From: Berberis thunbergii
Taxonomy: Eukaryota; Streptophyta; Magnoliopsida; Ranunculales; Berberidaceae
Direction of reading: 5' to 3'
NCBI GenBank assembly: GCA_003290165.1
Contig: QNQO01006239.1
Location: 62,001-126,000 of the forward strand
DNA: 64,000 nt
Both the position numbers and the translations under genes were made by a program. The notes under the pieces are model-generated. The model saw only the letters and a list, made by a program, of their open reading frames with translations, did not search any database and was not told where the DNA came from. Each line of letters starts with the position of its first letter. Positions within the stretch are counted from its first letter, which is position 1. Of this stretch, positions 34,867 to 46,189 are shown one piece after another.

Positions 34867-35599
34867 TTGGACCGAACTCCGAAGGTGAAGATTGGGACTG
34901 AGTCAGGGACGATTTGGTGAGTTGGTGGGAGGAAGAGTCGTTGTAGGGAGATGACGATGTTGGATTGGGATTCGATTGATGTTTTAGGGTGGAGAGAGTG
35001 GTGGTGTTTGGGTTTAGATCGAGTGATAGGGACTTTTTCATGAAGGTGTTGATGACCAGCGTGTGAGAATCGAGTCTCATAGCCAAAATCTAGGGGTTTA
35101 TTTGAGACGAAATTGGTTTGGGGCTCCCATTTGCTTTGATTTAGTTTAGTGAGGCAGATTGAAGTTTTGATTTGGTGAGAGATGTGGTGGAGGGTTCTGT
35201 GTTGGCACAAATGGAGACATGATCTTAGTATGAACTTCATTGGCACAAACTGAATTTCCTTCATGATCATGTCTTCTATGTTGGCACAGACAGAGACATG
35301 ATCATGTCTTCTGTGTTGGCACAGACTGAATCTCCTTTCATGTTCGTTGTAGATAGTTGTGAAGAAGTTCATATTTGGACACTTGAAGTAGTCCGTGATT
35401 TCATAAATGGACAAGAGCTTAGTTACTCACCACTCACTTCACCTCTATTAATCTCCGCCTTCACTACCAATACCTGTTTGTCACGTGAACACTTCATTTA
35501 GTCCCTACCATGCATGGACACTTCCATATATAATATACACACTCAACCATCTTTTTCTTCCACCCCGTCTCTCATCTTTCAGCTCTGTATTGTATGATT
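34867..35599. other. Captured DNA of CACTA F, upstream of the TBL fragment
   Basis: Continues the unassigned segment interrupted by the LINE. At 35205-35345 a ~60-base unit (GTGTTGGCACAGACTGAATC, GACATGATC) is repeated about three times. CACGTG at 35482-35487 and TATATAATATACAC near 35530 could be promoter elements of the TBL copy that follows. I do not accept the minus-strand frames here as genes. Confidence 0.4.
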
Positions 35600-35616
35600 C
35601 ATGGCTCTTCTTTGTG

Positions 35617-37440
35617 TGTTTTTTTTAATTAAACTTCAAGTGGGGAGGGGCAATTATGGAATGTCAGACCTTTATTACTTATAAAAAATTGATTTACAAA
35701 CTAAAACGAGGGTACATTACGACTTTACCGGTAATAAAAAACCAAGCAAAAAAAAAAAAAAAACAAGACCAAATTACCTGTCCAAAAAAACAGGCTCCAG
35801 AGTTCTAAAATAGTCCTATCAAAATGCTTCAAACAAACCAAAACTAGCTACCAAAACTTGCCCACTAGTAGATTCTTTGAAGCCAAAGAAGCCAAATGGT
35901 AGACTAAGAATCCCTCGCACCATCCTCGCCTTGCAAACCCACCACCTGCAAAGCTGCCCCCAGCAGCATTCACAGCATCAGCTTGCACCTCCTGCTTGCG
36001 CCAAATGCAAATTGCAAAAGCCTATGCAATTGCATTGAACAAGACTAACTCTGCTTCAATCTACATTATGAAATTCTGCCCAATAACCAAATATAAGCTT
36101 TCCACTTGGTCATTGGTCCACCCTTCAATTTCCACACAAATCAACCCGCAGACTTGCAAAAGCTTGCATTTTGCAACAACCAACTTACAACCAATTGGTA
36201 ACTTGCAATCCAAATCATGTGAGCACAAAGATCCGCCCAAGCATAACCAACTGACCACAAGACCGCAACACATTCATCATAACCATACGTTTGAAAAGTA
36301 AACTCTAAACAACTTGCAAAGGTCCAACGCATCACGCCAGCCCGACACCCGATCTTTCCCGCAAGCAAGCATCATGACCACAAATCAGCATGTAACAGTG
36401 CAGCAAAGAAAAATTCAGCACTCTGTCCAGCACAGTGGACTGCAGAATTCGCAATCCACACAGCATAATGGGCCACACAGCATGTAAAAATCGCCAGAGT
36501 AACACCAAAAAACTCAGCTCTCTGTCCAGAACTGTGAACTGAATATTTCGCTCTCGACACAGCGAAATGAAAACCAAGTCCAGTATGAATATAGCCTCCA
36601 TTCCAGGAAAGCTAGTTTGCAAGTGGACATAGCACTAGGGTCTCCTATAATCACACCTTTTGTCGCCTTATTTTTTTGAGAGGAGCCATCAACATTCAGC
36701 GCCACAAAATCTGCAAAAGGAAGGGACCAATATACAATTCTAACCAAGCGTCTTCTAACCGGGATCTAATGTAACCCAAACGCCCTTATAGGGGCCTTAT
36801 TTCGACTAATTTGCTTCGGAATGATAAATGTATTGGCTAACCTCAAATGACGCCTAATGTTCAAAATAAAAAATGCATAAATTTGGTGTAATATCTTCGT
36901 AGACAGCTTTGCATCTTTGCTTCCAAATTTCCCATAGAATAAACATAGGAGTGAGGAAGTAAAACACACCTGATTGCGTGGTCATCTTTGCTCTTTTGAT
37001 CCAAATCTATAACACTGTGGAGATCTCTGCTGGTTTCCTTACATGCACATCAAATAACCCATAAAATGACTCCATACTTTTACCGCCAAGTTGCCCTCCA
37101 AAAATAAATGGTTCAAAGTTTTCGTCCTTGGATTAGCACAACACCTACACCTCGAAGCAAGGCTAAAACCTCATCGATACAATTCCCCTTCCACTGGCAT
37201 GCCTCTACGCAAAAGTTTTTAGACAAACACTGAGATTCTTGACAGGATAATGTTTTGCCATATTTTTTCCTTTAACTCATTTTTCATCCCTTGTTTTCGT
37301 AGCAATTCATATGCAAAATGAATGGAAAATAGACCATCCGGTTTCGGAGCCCAAACACACCCATCATCACCATATTTCTTACCCCACAACCTCTCTACGA
37401 AAAGGTCATGTGCAAGCAATTCGAAATCTCCCATTATCAC
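35617..37440 (-). mobile_element. 5'-truncated LINE, same family as 27281-34851
   Basis: T(8) at 35617-35624 marks the tail. The 3' region at 35640-35760 matches the full-length LINE (CTTTATTAC, GGGTACATTACGACTTTACC). On the minus strand RNase H start (LNVDGSSQKNKATKGVIIG, ~36690) and zf-RVT (EKIWQNIILSRISVF, ~37250) are recognisable, with many breaks. Similarity ends near 37440. A TTTGTGT-like repeat at ~35608 and ~37893 may be the TSD, which would put 37441-37890 inside the same insertion. This is uncertain. Confidence 0.7.
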
Positions 37441-37889
37441 TTACCTCCGGAGATGGCGACTAGAAACGACCTAGAAGCGTTGGCCAGGCAAAGATAATGC
37501 CTAGAATCAACCAAGCAATGGCGACTAGAAGCGGTCAGGCATAGGCTAGATGCATCCAGGCAGAGCTTAGATGTGTCCAGTCAGAGCTTAGATGCGTCCA
37601 GAATAGAAACAGGCTGAGAAGCCAAACAGAAGCGACGGCCAGGATGGCGGCAGCGACCAAGCAGGGCGACCAAGACGATGGCCGATCTACCTAGGAAGCA
37701 GTGGTGGTGGCGGCGGCGCCTTCTGTTTACAAACCCTCGTAAACAACGGTTTAGATGGGCTCCAAAGTTCTTGGGACGGCTGAGATAACAAGATTGAAAA
37801 TCTATAAATTTTACCTAGAATACCCCTCAAATTGCCTCAAATCGCCTCTCTGCATCCACTAAACCTTATACATCTTCTGATGACAGTGA
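37441..37889. other. GC-rich segment of unknown origin
   Basis: Contains AGATGGCGACTAGAA words and a ~22-base repeated unit (GCTTAGATG(T/C)GTCCAG, 37545-37605). No supported gene. It sits between the truncated LINE and the TBL exon and could be filler DNA added during LINE insertion or other captured sequence. Confidence 0.35.
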
Positions 37890-39162
37890 ATAGAATTGTT
37901 TGTGTTCTTCTTCTTGTAAGGGTATTGTGTTATGTTTTCTGGTTCAATGTTTAGCTCATATAGGTTCAAAACACCACCAAAGAAGGCTTCATGTCAAGAA
38001 ACCACTTGTCCAACCCAAACAAAATACATGTAACTTGTTTACAAGAAGTTGGGTTTATGATGATACATACCCAATATACCAATCTTCCAATTGTACTCTT
38101 ATTGATCCTGAGTTCAATTGCCAATTGTTCGGTAGATCCGACTCTGATTATCTTCGGTATCGATGGATGCCCATCAGTTGTGAACTTTCAAGGTAATTTA
38201 TTTATCCAATTCATTAGCTTGTATTTACAATGACAATGTCATGAATGGAATGTTTAACAACCCACATGTTCACTCCATATATAGGTTTAATGGGTTGACT
38301 TTCTAGTGAAAATGAAAGGGAATTCTGTGATGTTTGTTGGCGACTCGCTTGGTAGAAACCTATGGGAATCATTGATTTGTATGATTTTAGCTGCAGTGCC
38401 CAAATTTCCAACACAAGTACTCAAGGAGATCATTTGTTAACATTTAAGTTATTGGTGAGTAGGTATTAATATGTACTGAATTTTACTTACTGATTTGTAC
38501 TTACATTGTATTGCTTAACTACATCATAGCAATATGGAGTGTCGGTATTGTTTTATAGAACACCATATGTAGTTGGTATTGATAATGTACAAGGGAAACT
38601 AATTATGCAATTAGATCAAATTAATGACAATGCCAATGCTTGGAAATGCGTTGATGTGTTATCCTTCAATTTGGGCCATTGGTGGACTCACCAAGGAAGT
38701 CTCCACGGGTATACACACCTTGTTCTTGATCATAAAATTGATTGTTTTGGTCTTTAATTTCATTTTTGGATATTGTGTGCTGAGTTTGCTATTGTATATT
38801 TACCAAGACATGGATCATTTGGTTGCATTTGAGATAGGTATGAGAACCTGATCTAAATGGGCCGACACAAACATTGATTAAACAAAGATGGGATTAAATG
38901 GGTTGACACAAACTTTGATTCAACCTGGATGTTCAACATCTTTTGGATACATTATTGTCTATGTGGTGGCTGTATTTCATTCATTCCACTAGTTCACATA
39001 ACATAAGATAGGATATTCTCTTGCAAAATAAACTAAGATGTCAATTTATTAGCTAGTCTACAGTTTTGAGTGTACAGTTTGTTTTGGCTTTACGATGACA
39101 TGATCTTAGTATGAGGCCATAGTAGAATTTTAGCAATGATGCAATCTGGAATCTAATAGCAT

Positions 39163-39471
39163 CACTACACCAAATTGGCACTTTTGTAACATCTTTCAAA
39201 ACAGTATCACTTTTTAGATGTTACAATTCACCAAACAATTTCAAATCAAAACTAAATTTAGTCAAAAAAATGAAAAACAGTAACAAAAAAAAATGATACA
39301 ATAAGTTGGATCACCATGAATAGTATCACTTTTATAATGATACTATTCATGGTGATACTATTATTGTATCATTTTGTTTGTGAAAATGTGTAAAGTTGTT
39401 AGGTGAATTGTTACACTTCAAAAATGATACTGTTTTGGAGGGTGTTACAAAAATGCCAATATGGTGTAGTG
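39163..39471. mobile_element. Element G: 309-bp miniature CACTA
   Basis: Begins CACTACACCAAATTGGCA and ends TGCCAATATGGTGTAGTG (18-bp inverted termini with one mismatch). CAT flanks both sides (39160-39162, 39472-39474). The centre is a near-perfect hairpin around ATAGTATCACTTTTATAATGATACTAT (39318-39352). It has no coding capacity and is mobilised, if at all, by a CACTA transposase elsewhere. It lies inside CACTA F. Confidence 0.9.
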
Positions 39472-39493
39472 CATGTCTAATGATCTATTTCAG

Positions 39494-39822
39494 TCATGGC
39501 GGGATTTGCACCAAAAGGGTCACAATTTGATGCGAGACAGTATGATTCGAAAATGAGTGAATTGTAAGTATTTTTCTTGCTTTGATTCCTGTTATGTTTC
39601 ATCATTTCTTTGAGTTGTCTTGGAAGCGTTTGATCTTCCGATTTTTTTTTCGTTCTGATGCTGTTGTAACTCATGCTTGATTTGTTTAATGGATGGATGG
39701 AACATGCTTTCTTCAGATGGGCAAGATTTCTTTACATCATATGATGAAGTCCATGAAAGTTTTGATGCCATGGGTCAATAAGAGAACCTTCTGAGATGAG
39801 ATGAATCTATGCATATGGTATA
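39494..39822 (+). pseudogene. eIF4A: Captured eIF4A N-terminal fragment
   Basis: eIF4A is the DEAD-box helicase of translation initiation. An ATG at 39496 starts GSQFDARQYDSKMSEL to a GTAAGT donor at 39564. The next exon, after CAG at 39716, encodes [19 protein letters not shown] and then has stops (TAA, TGA) where the family continues with QENLLRG. Only the N-terminal extension and Q-motif approach are present, without helicase motifs. Confidence 0.85.
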
Positions 39823-39894
39823 ACATATGTTTGCCTTCTCTTTACAAATCTAATTCTTATTATTAATGTTGGTATAACATAAATCTAGCTTACA

Positions 39895-40022
39895 TGGATG
39901 GTTGGCCTGCCCTCCCAATCATGGAGATAAGAGTCGAGAAGAGAGGGACTGGGTTCTCTCAAAGTTTAAGGTTGGAAAGAGTCCAATAATGATGGCTACA
40001 GATGTTGCAGCACGTGGTTTAG
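39895..40022 (+). pseudogene. Captured DBP2/RH20-type DEAD-box helicase fragment
   Basis: One exon encodes MDGWPALP, then after a frameshift [15 protein letters not shown] and [15 protein letters not shown] (motif V region), ending at a GTATGT donor. The wording fits plant DBP2-like helicases (RH14/20/30), not eIF4A, so it comes from a second source gene. Nothing else of that ~500-residue protein was found. Confidence 0.8.
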
Positions 40023-40944
40023 GTATGTTTGCATGTATTTCAATTTCATGCATAAACTATTATCATTCCCTTCATGCAATGAACTGGCCGGTGCATTTAC
40101 TGATTTGACATGATGTAGTGGAAACAATTGGTAGACTTATAGTAAGAAAGCCGAGAAGGCTTCTCTCCCAGACAATCACATTCTCATAGACTAATGACCC
40201 TACTTAGTTAAATAGAGTTCATGGCAAGGTTTTGTATAACTCACCTATATAATGTACATGTCAATTTTTGTAGCAGACAATCCTTGGAATGATTTTTCAG
40301 ATTAGTTTGATCATTGATGTTGTTTATTGATTTATTCCCCAAACAAATCTATTGAGTTGAACAATGGCGAAAATTATATATGTACAAATGTGTATCATAT
40401 GTTGTGTGGTCAAGGAAGTCACTCGAAGGTGCTGCTTTATCAGGAACTGGGGATCCATATTGAAGATCAGGGCACGTTTGTCTCCTTCGAACATTTTATG
40501 TAGGCATGGCCATTACTAACTTACAATCATCAATATATTGGAGCATACACCAATAACAAATTATAGAACAATTTTCGGATAGTAAAGAAGGTACTTAAGC
40601 TTGATGTATTTTGTAGGATAGAGTTGCCCACTAATTATCCTTAGTAAAGTAGTGTCGCTCCCCTAAAACCTCAGGTGTATCTTCCTCCAACTAGTCCTCA
40701 CTGTTCGTTTTGCAAGCATGACCATTTCATGAAGTTAAAATGACTAAACATAAAGTCTTCAGAGGGTTCATTTTGCTTAATTCAGTAGTGGGGTGGGGTG
40801 GGATGTAAATACCCATAAGTTCCACAGGCTAACTTTTGATTGCCAGTTCCAATATGTATATGTCTGGTTGTTTCTGTGTGGTTTGTTTGCAGTGTGTTGT
40901 TGCTTCTGCTGCTTGAGACCAGCGAGGGGTTCTCTCATCATTCA
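40023..40944. other. Unassigned CACTA F cargo
   Basis: AT-rich. No exon recognised. Short GC-richer patches at 40415-40500 and 40650-40700 could be further captured pieces. Confidence 0.3.
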
Positions 40945-41069
40945 TCAGTAGATAGAAGAGTTCAATCTTCTAAAAAAGATAGTACTACCTGATGGATCTG
41001 TTCTAAGAGTGAGGTATGCTAGTCGACCTACCAAGGATTGCTTAGACACTATCATGGATGGGAAGAAGT
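40945..41069 (+). pseudogene. Captured raffinose synthase (galactinol-sucrose galactosyltransferase) exon fragment
   Basis: The frame reads [16 protein letters not shown] followed by RPTKDC and MDGKK before a GTAAAT donor. LVLPDGS(V/I)LRA and GRPTRDC followed by DGKSLLKIWN are conserved in plant raffinose synthases and the related seed-imbibition proteins. Only about 38 codons are present. This is a capture fragment and the assignment rests on this one motif pair. Confidence 0.65.
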
Positions 41070-42469
41070 AAATGTTTGCAACATCGTTATTTGAACTTTG
41101 CTTATATGACATATAAGATTGTTATGTTTTTAGTGTAAAGTTGGTCCTGCATTGTATCAAAGTTAGCAAGATATAAAAAAAAAATGTCAGCCAATGATGG
41201 CTTGAAACGAAATAGTTTTCTATCTCACGTTTAATTGCACACTAAAACATGATCAATATTAAGCTGACATTTGCCATAAGCTTTTTTTTTAATTTTAATT
41301 TTTATGTTTTATTTATTTATAGTGAGTTGAGCTTGAGCATCGAGGTATGAATTTATGTGCGTTTTGTGCTTTGTGCAACAAAGTTCCTACTTGGTTGACC
41401 ATTTTTGCTCCAGGAGATATCTTTGAGCAACACTCTCTTCTTTTAACGAGGTACATGCAAGTTCTGATTTTACATTTATAATCAGAAGGAAAATGATTCA
41501 TGATTTTAATTCATATTCTTCATTTGGGGACAGTTTGCTATATTGAGTAATTGTGATCTGCTCTTGAGTTGGATTTCTTGGCATCTTATTTTGCAGAACT
41601 GACTCTATTGGATTATGAGTTCTTAAAGTTCCTTACTTCAGTCATAGCCGCATTTGTTGTACTCCTTACCTAATGAATGCTAAATCAGTCTAGTTACCCA
41701 TGGGTCAGCCTTCTTTACTATCTCATCAGTTTTCAATTTTGTGCCTTTTTGTAAATTAGGTATATGTATATGTATGTGGTATATCTCATTAGGTGCTTCT
41801 AAAATATCTAGAGCATCCTATTAGTTTTGCTAATGTGAATTGGTTATAAGATTATATATGTACAATATATATATTCCATGTAATGCAATGCAATACTAAC
41901 ACGTCATCTAAGCTGTATTTTTTTTGTTTTGTTTTGTTTTGTTTTTGTTTTTGCTTGTAAGAGTCTTTCTCTTTGTAATCCCAAGGTTCTAGCGGTGAGT
42001 TCAGCTATCTTCAATCTAATGAAAATATGATTATCACATCAAGTATGTTGAACCTGTCATTAACTAATACTTTTTTGTCTTCTTGATATATTTCCCAACG
42101 TGAAGATAAAGTTCATTAACAAATGTGACTAGCTTTTGAAGATGGTCACATTGTGCTACAATTGATATCATCCTACGTACATGGTTGGATTCTATTTACT
42201 AGTATGATTATGAAGAAACATGTATGACTTATTTTGGATTCTATGTACTGTGTTGATGAGACTTATTTTGTAAGAACCATGTATTGGCAGTTGCACTTTT
42301 ATATACATGGTTGTATTATATTATCGTTGATGAGATTTTTATATAGTTGGATTTTATTTACTGTTGCACTTTTTAATAGCAGATACAGATTGCAAATGAT
42401 ATGTAAAGCTTTTTAATAGCAGATACAAATTGCAAATGATACGTAAAGCTAAAAACAAATGAGAAAAAA
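41070..42469. other. Unassigned CACTA F cargo
   Basis: No exon I can name. 41320-41453 reads openly (CALCNKVPTWLTIFAPGDIF) up to a possible donor and may be another captured exon. A (GTTTT)n microsatellite lies at 41920-41955. 42235-42375 contains ~60-base degenerate repeats (TTGGATTCTATTTACT, ATACATGG). Confidence 0.3.
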
Positions 42470-42861
42470 ATCCGCGTAGACTTTTAATAGCATTTTTAAA
42501 GTGTCATGAGTAATTAATTAACAACTTTCTAAAATTGCTGTAGATAACTGTCACAACATTTTATAAATGTTGTTAAAGAAATTACAACAACGTACAAACT
42601 ATATAACAACTTTTTCTAAACACTACTAAAGGGTTTACAATAGCGTAAAAAATATATATAACCACATTTTATAAACGCTATTATTAGATTTACCACAACA
42701 TTAAAAAATCCTATTAAAAGAACACTTTTAATAGCGTTTCAAAAATGTTATCACAGAGACAGACTTTTAATAGCGTGGGCTGACACATCGTGCTTGACAA
42801 TGCTATCTTTTCCAGTTATAGCAGTTTTGGCATGCTATGAATGAGGATTTGTGGTGTAGTG
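42470..42861. repeat. Right subterminal repeats of CACTA F
   Basis: Many copies of TTTTAATAGCG(T) and ACAACNTTTTATAAANG(C/T)T in both orientations run up to the terminal GTGGTGTAGTG. They mirror motifs at 26790-26900. Confidence 0.75.
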
Positions 42862-45029
42862 TGGCATATTCAAGTGTGGTCTTCAATTTTTGACTCCAGA
42901 GATCTTTTGGTCATTTTTGGACGTTTTGGGCATTGATCTGCTCAATGGGCCCCAACGGCTAGAGGGTGATGGTTGCAACCATGGCGAGGGCCATTATATC
43001 TGGAGTTCCTTTGAACAATAAGACTTTGCACATCGTGGTGGGGCTTACGGTAAGCAATATTTGCTTTTTTCCGTTCTTCTGCTTGTTTTGGGAAGCTTAA
43101 GAATGATTACAGTGGATGGATGAAGCCCTGGTTTTATGCATCCACTGATTTTGTATACTTCAAGTTTTGCAATCGGCACATTCTACAGTCATTTTGGGAA
43201 ACCAATAAGTGGAGGGAATTGTACTTGACTGCATAAAAGCAAACGATCCTTGATCGGTTTCTCTCGCTTCCTCGAGTCCCTGTAGAAGCTTTCCTTGTCT
43301 CGAATGTTGTCGAGCATAGTGCCTATACACTATGAATGAAGCGGAGCTCATGGCATTTCTTAAGGCTCGAGCCGCTGAAGTTATTATTGCTCGTGCTAGC
43401 TATGTCATCATTTCTGAGAATGAGGAATGTGCTACTCCTATTAATGTTAGTGATGCTAGAATTTATGGGAAAGCGAGCTCCGTTAGAAGGGTTATGGATT
43501 TCAATGCTCCTGCAGCTGCTGGCTTGATTACTAGGAAAAGGAAGGCCCTAGGCCTGCTAGCCTGTCAAAGCAGCCGGCGATTAGTCCTGGTTATGTTTCA
43601 AAGAAGAAACAACTTGTTGGTCCTATTCAGGGGGTTATTCAGACTGCTCCTAGTCTGAGATAATCTGGAAAGGATGATGAAGAAGAGGCTCGTCTTGATA
43701 CTCAAGAGACTGAGGAGATAAATCAAACTCTAGAAATGAGCAAGAATGAGGTATTTCGTCCGTTGGACAAGCTTGAGAGGAGCCTCATTTCTGCTCATGG
43801 TGTGCCCGACTTTGCTAAGTGGTCGGATGATGACCCTCGTGTCATCAATAATAGGATGTTGCAATCTGGATTGATCTCGTGATCCAACTAATACAAAGAC
43901 CATAGCTCACTTTGACTGTAATCCAATGTTTGACGAGGTTGAAATTGACCGTGGTCAAAGTTCTAAGTCTCATTCTCCTCGTTCTCCGAGTCGTGCTGCT
44001 GTTGTAGCTAAGTTTCATGTTTCTTCTCCTGCTTGTCTCATTCATGCCTTGAAGAAGAATGGCAAGAGTGGTACTTCTGTTATCACTGTTTCTCTGACCG
44101 TCCAACCGACCACTAGATGCAGGGTTTCGGTTCTTCCGGATCCCACCATCCTTCATCCACAGATTTGTTGGAAGTAAACTAATCCTGAAGAGATATGTAT
44201 TAAATCAGATGGGAAGTTCAGTTGGTTTTCAAAGATAGACGTGCAGGATAGTGCACGTAATCTCATTTTTCGAGTGGCATAGACGGTTGGTTGAGAAAGC
44301 TCTAATGCTTATGCATCTGCCTAGTGATGACCTCGACCAAGGTCTTAAGCAGATAATGGAGGGGATGAATCACCTCACTAATGTTGGTATAATGGGATCA
44401 AATTACAAGGCTGCATGTGATCTTTGGCAGTCATGGAAAGGAAAATGGCGGGGCTGGCATTGGTGCCTTCTCACATTCTCCGTCAATTTGATGAGTTGAA
44501 GGCGTAGTATGTAGAGCAAGAAAAGGCAACTAAGACTGCCCGGGCTTCATTGAAAGAAGTAGAGGATGTTGGGGACAAGTTTGCTGTTGAAATTGAAACC
44601 TCGAAGATGGAGTTGAACAAGCTTAGTCATCGGTTGGATGCTGTTGAGAAGGAATTGTCTAGTGAAAAGGTCAGTCGCTGTGAGACAATGTGTTCTATTT
44701 ATGAGCATTCTGCCAATCATAAGGTCGTTGATGAGCGAGTGGTGTAGTTGACTATCGAGCTTGCTACTGCTAAGTCGAAAGCTTCTGCGTGGCTTGTCAC
44801 TGTTGAGGGATATCTTTTGTCGACAATAAACGAGCTTGCAGCAGTCACAGATAGATTGAGGGCTGCAGAAATAGCTTGGAAAATGGTCATTGATGGTCGG
44901 ATTGACCTCATAGACTTTTTGAAATCAGAGGAGGATCTCGATCTATCGAGAAACCGTGGCTTGGCTGACCAAGTCTTTGAAGACGATGATGATGAGAAAT
45001 ATGTTCCGGATCCACCAAGTCTTGTATGA
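42862..45029 (+). pseudogene. Antisense ORF of the Tat element, main segment
   Basis: Continues the frame interrupted at 26783 (GLQFLTPEIFWSFLDVLGIDLL). Further pieces follow: 43332-43658 (AELMAFLKARAAEV), 43926-44177, 44251-44499 and 44550-45029. The last is a ~159-codon coiled coil with one TAG at 44745 (SHRLDAVEKELSSEK, TIELATAKSKASA, INELAAVTDRLRAAE), ending in an acidic tail (VFEDDDDEKYVPDPP). Stops and frame changes break it. An N-terminal globular domain plus C-terminal coiled coil is the known layout of the antisense ORF protein in Tat elements. Its role is not established. Together with 2426-2499 and 26656-26783 it makes a gene of roughly 2.4 kb. Confidence 0.75.
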
Positions 45030-45289
45030 TTTTTGTTTATTTGTTATTGTTGTATTGATCGTTCCCTGATCTACATGTATTTCATGATAGATTGTGTCCT
45101 TGGAAATTGTTGTAATCATAACTTGTCTAATGCCTGGACTAACCATGATATCTAGTCGTAGACAAACTCTTACTTTGTATATCGCTTTGTCTAACTTTGT
45201 AGTTTAGACTTGACTGAATTTCTGCCTTTGAACTTGCTTCTTGGTTCTCTGAAACTTTTGAGTCGTCTTTACTTGTTAGATGTGATCTG

Positions 45290-46110
45290 TGGTCTGACCT
45301 GGTGATCTGATCAAAGGCTTTATGACTAACTCTAACTTAGGTGTCTTGACTTTTTTAGTACATTTCGTGGTTCGACTTGTTGGTTAGGCCAGGAGATTTC
45401 TTGATTAAGTCTTACTTGTATGTCCAGACTAAACACTCTTCGTGGTTCGATATGTTAATCGGGCTAGAAAATTTATGAACAAGTCTGATTTATATGTCCA
45501 AACTTTTATAAATACCCTTCGTGGTCCGACATGTTAACCGAGCCAGATTTACGAGTAAGTCCGACTTATACGTCTAGTCTTTTATAAAGACACTTCATGG
45601 TCTGTCAAGTTAGTTAGGTTAGAATATTTATGAGCGAGTTAGACTTATACATTCAGACTCTTTTAAACACACTTTGTGTTCCGAGATGTTTAGCCGGGCC
45701 AGAAGATTTTTGAGTGAGTCTAATTTATACATCCAGACTTTTATAAACACACTTCGTGGTTTGACATGTTAATCAGGACAAAAAATTTTACGAGTGGGTT
45801 TGACTTATACATCTAGACTCTTTTGAACACATTTCGTGGTCCGACATGTTAGTCGGGCCAGAAGATTTATGATGAGTCTAACTTATACATCTAGACTTTT
45901 TTAAACACACTTCGTGGTCCGACATGTTAGTCGGGCTAGAAGATTTACGAGTGAATTTGACTTATTCGTCCAGACTCACTAAGTTCACTTCATAGTTGAA
46001 CAAAACATAAGTTTTATGGGTTCGTTTGACTTATTTGTCCAGACTCTTTTTAATGTTTACTTTGTGACTCGATATTTTGGTCGGGCCAAAATTTTTACAA
46101 GTAGATTCCT
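45290..46110. repeat. ~80-bp tandem repeat array between integrase and the antisense ORF
   Basis: About nine to ten degenerate units recur every 78-86 bases. The unit core is CTTCGTGGTCCGACATGTTA then GTCGGGCCAGAAGATTTA and a TTATACATCTAGACT block. Such arrays in this position occur in Retand-like Tat elements and have been proposed as seeds of satellite DNA. There are no spacers of unique sequence, so it is not a CRISPR array. Confidence 0.85.
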
Positions 46111-46189
46111 AGTATGATTTTAATGTTCTAACTGGATTAGATTGTTTGGACACGAGATGAATGGTTTCTAGAATTTGGAAGTTTACTGA

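Larger units (their letters stand above)
35600..38930 (+). pseudogene. TBL: Captured TRICHOME BIREFRINGENCE-LIKE (TBL) gene, broken
   Basis: TBL proteins are Golgi type II membrane proteins that O-acetylate wall polysaccharides. An ATG at 35601 (MALLCVF) probably begins the signal anchor. It is cut by the truncated LINE and the main exon resumes near 37890. Exon to 38192 encodes SWVYDDTYPIYQSSNC and DPEFNCQLFGRSDSDYLRYR (PMR5N-like). Exon 38285-38454 encodes [18 protein letters not shown], including the GDS esterase motif, with stops TAG/TGA near 38305 and a frameshift near 38415. Exon from 38530 encodes SVLFYRTPYVV and FNLGHWWTHQGSL. A last piece at ~38802-38890 encodes YQDMDHLVAF. Splice sites remain but the protein is dead. 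The C-terminal DXXH region is missing. Confidence 0.85.
26784..42861. mobile_element. Element F: CACTA transposon carrying host gene fragments and nested LINEs
   Basis: Ends are CACTACACCACAG and, inverted, CACTACACCACAA. TGG flanks it at 26781-26783 and 42862-42864. Subterminal regions at both ends are rich in (T)TTTAATAGCG / CGCTATTAAAA motifs. It is 16.1 kb now. Without the two LINEs and the miniature CACTA it is roughly 6.4 kb. Plus-strand cargo comprises TBL, eIF4A, a DBP2-like helicase and a raffinose-synthase fragment. No transposase is recognised. It splits the antisense ORF of the Tat element. Confidence 0.92.

Noticed and set aside
34845..35414. 189-codon minus frame upstream of the LINE
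   Set aside because: It depends on ~60-base repeats at 35205-35345 and has no recognisable domain. More likely captured non-coding DNA.
39494..40022. A single DEAD-box helicase gene
   Set aside because: The first two exons fit eIF4A's N-terminus and the third fits the motif V region of a DBP2-type helicase. They come from two source genes.
45290..46110. Possible CRISPR array
   Set aside because: Units are contiguous ~80-bp tandem repeats without unique spacers, in a plant retroelement.
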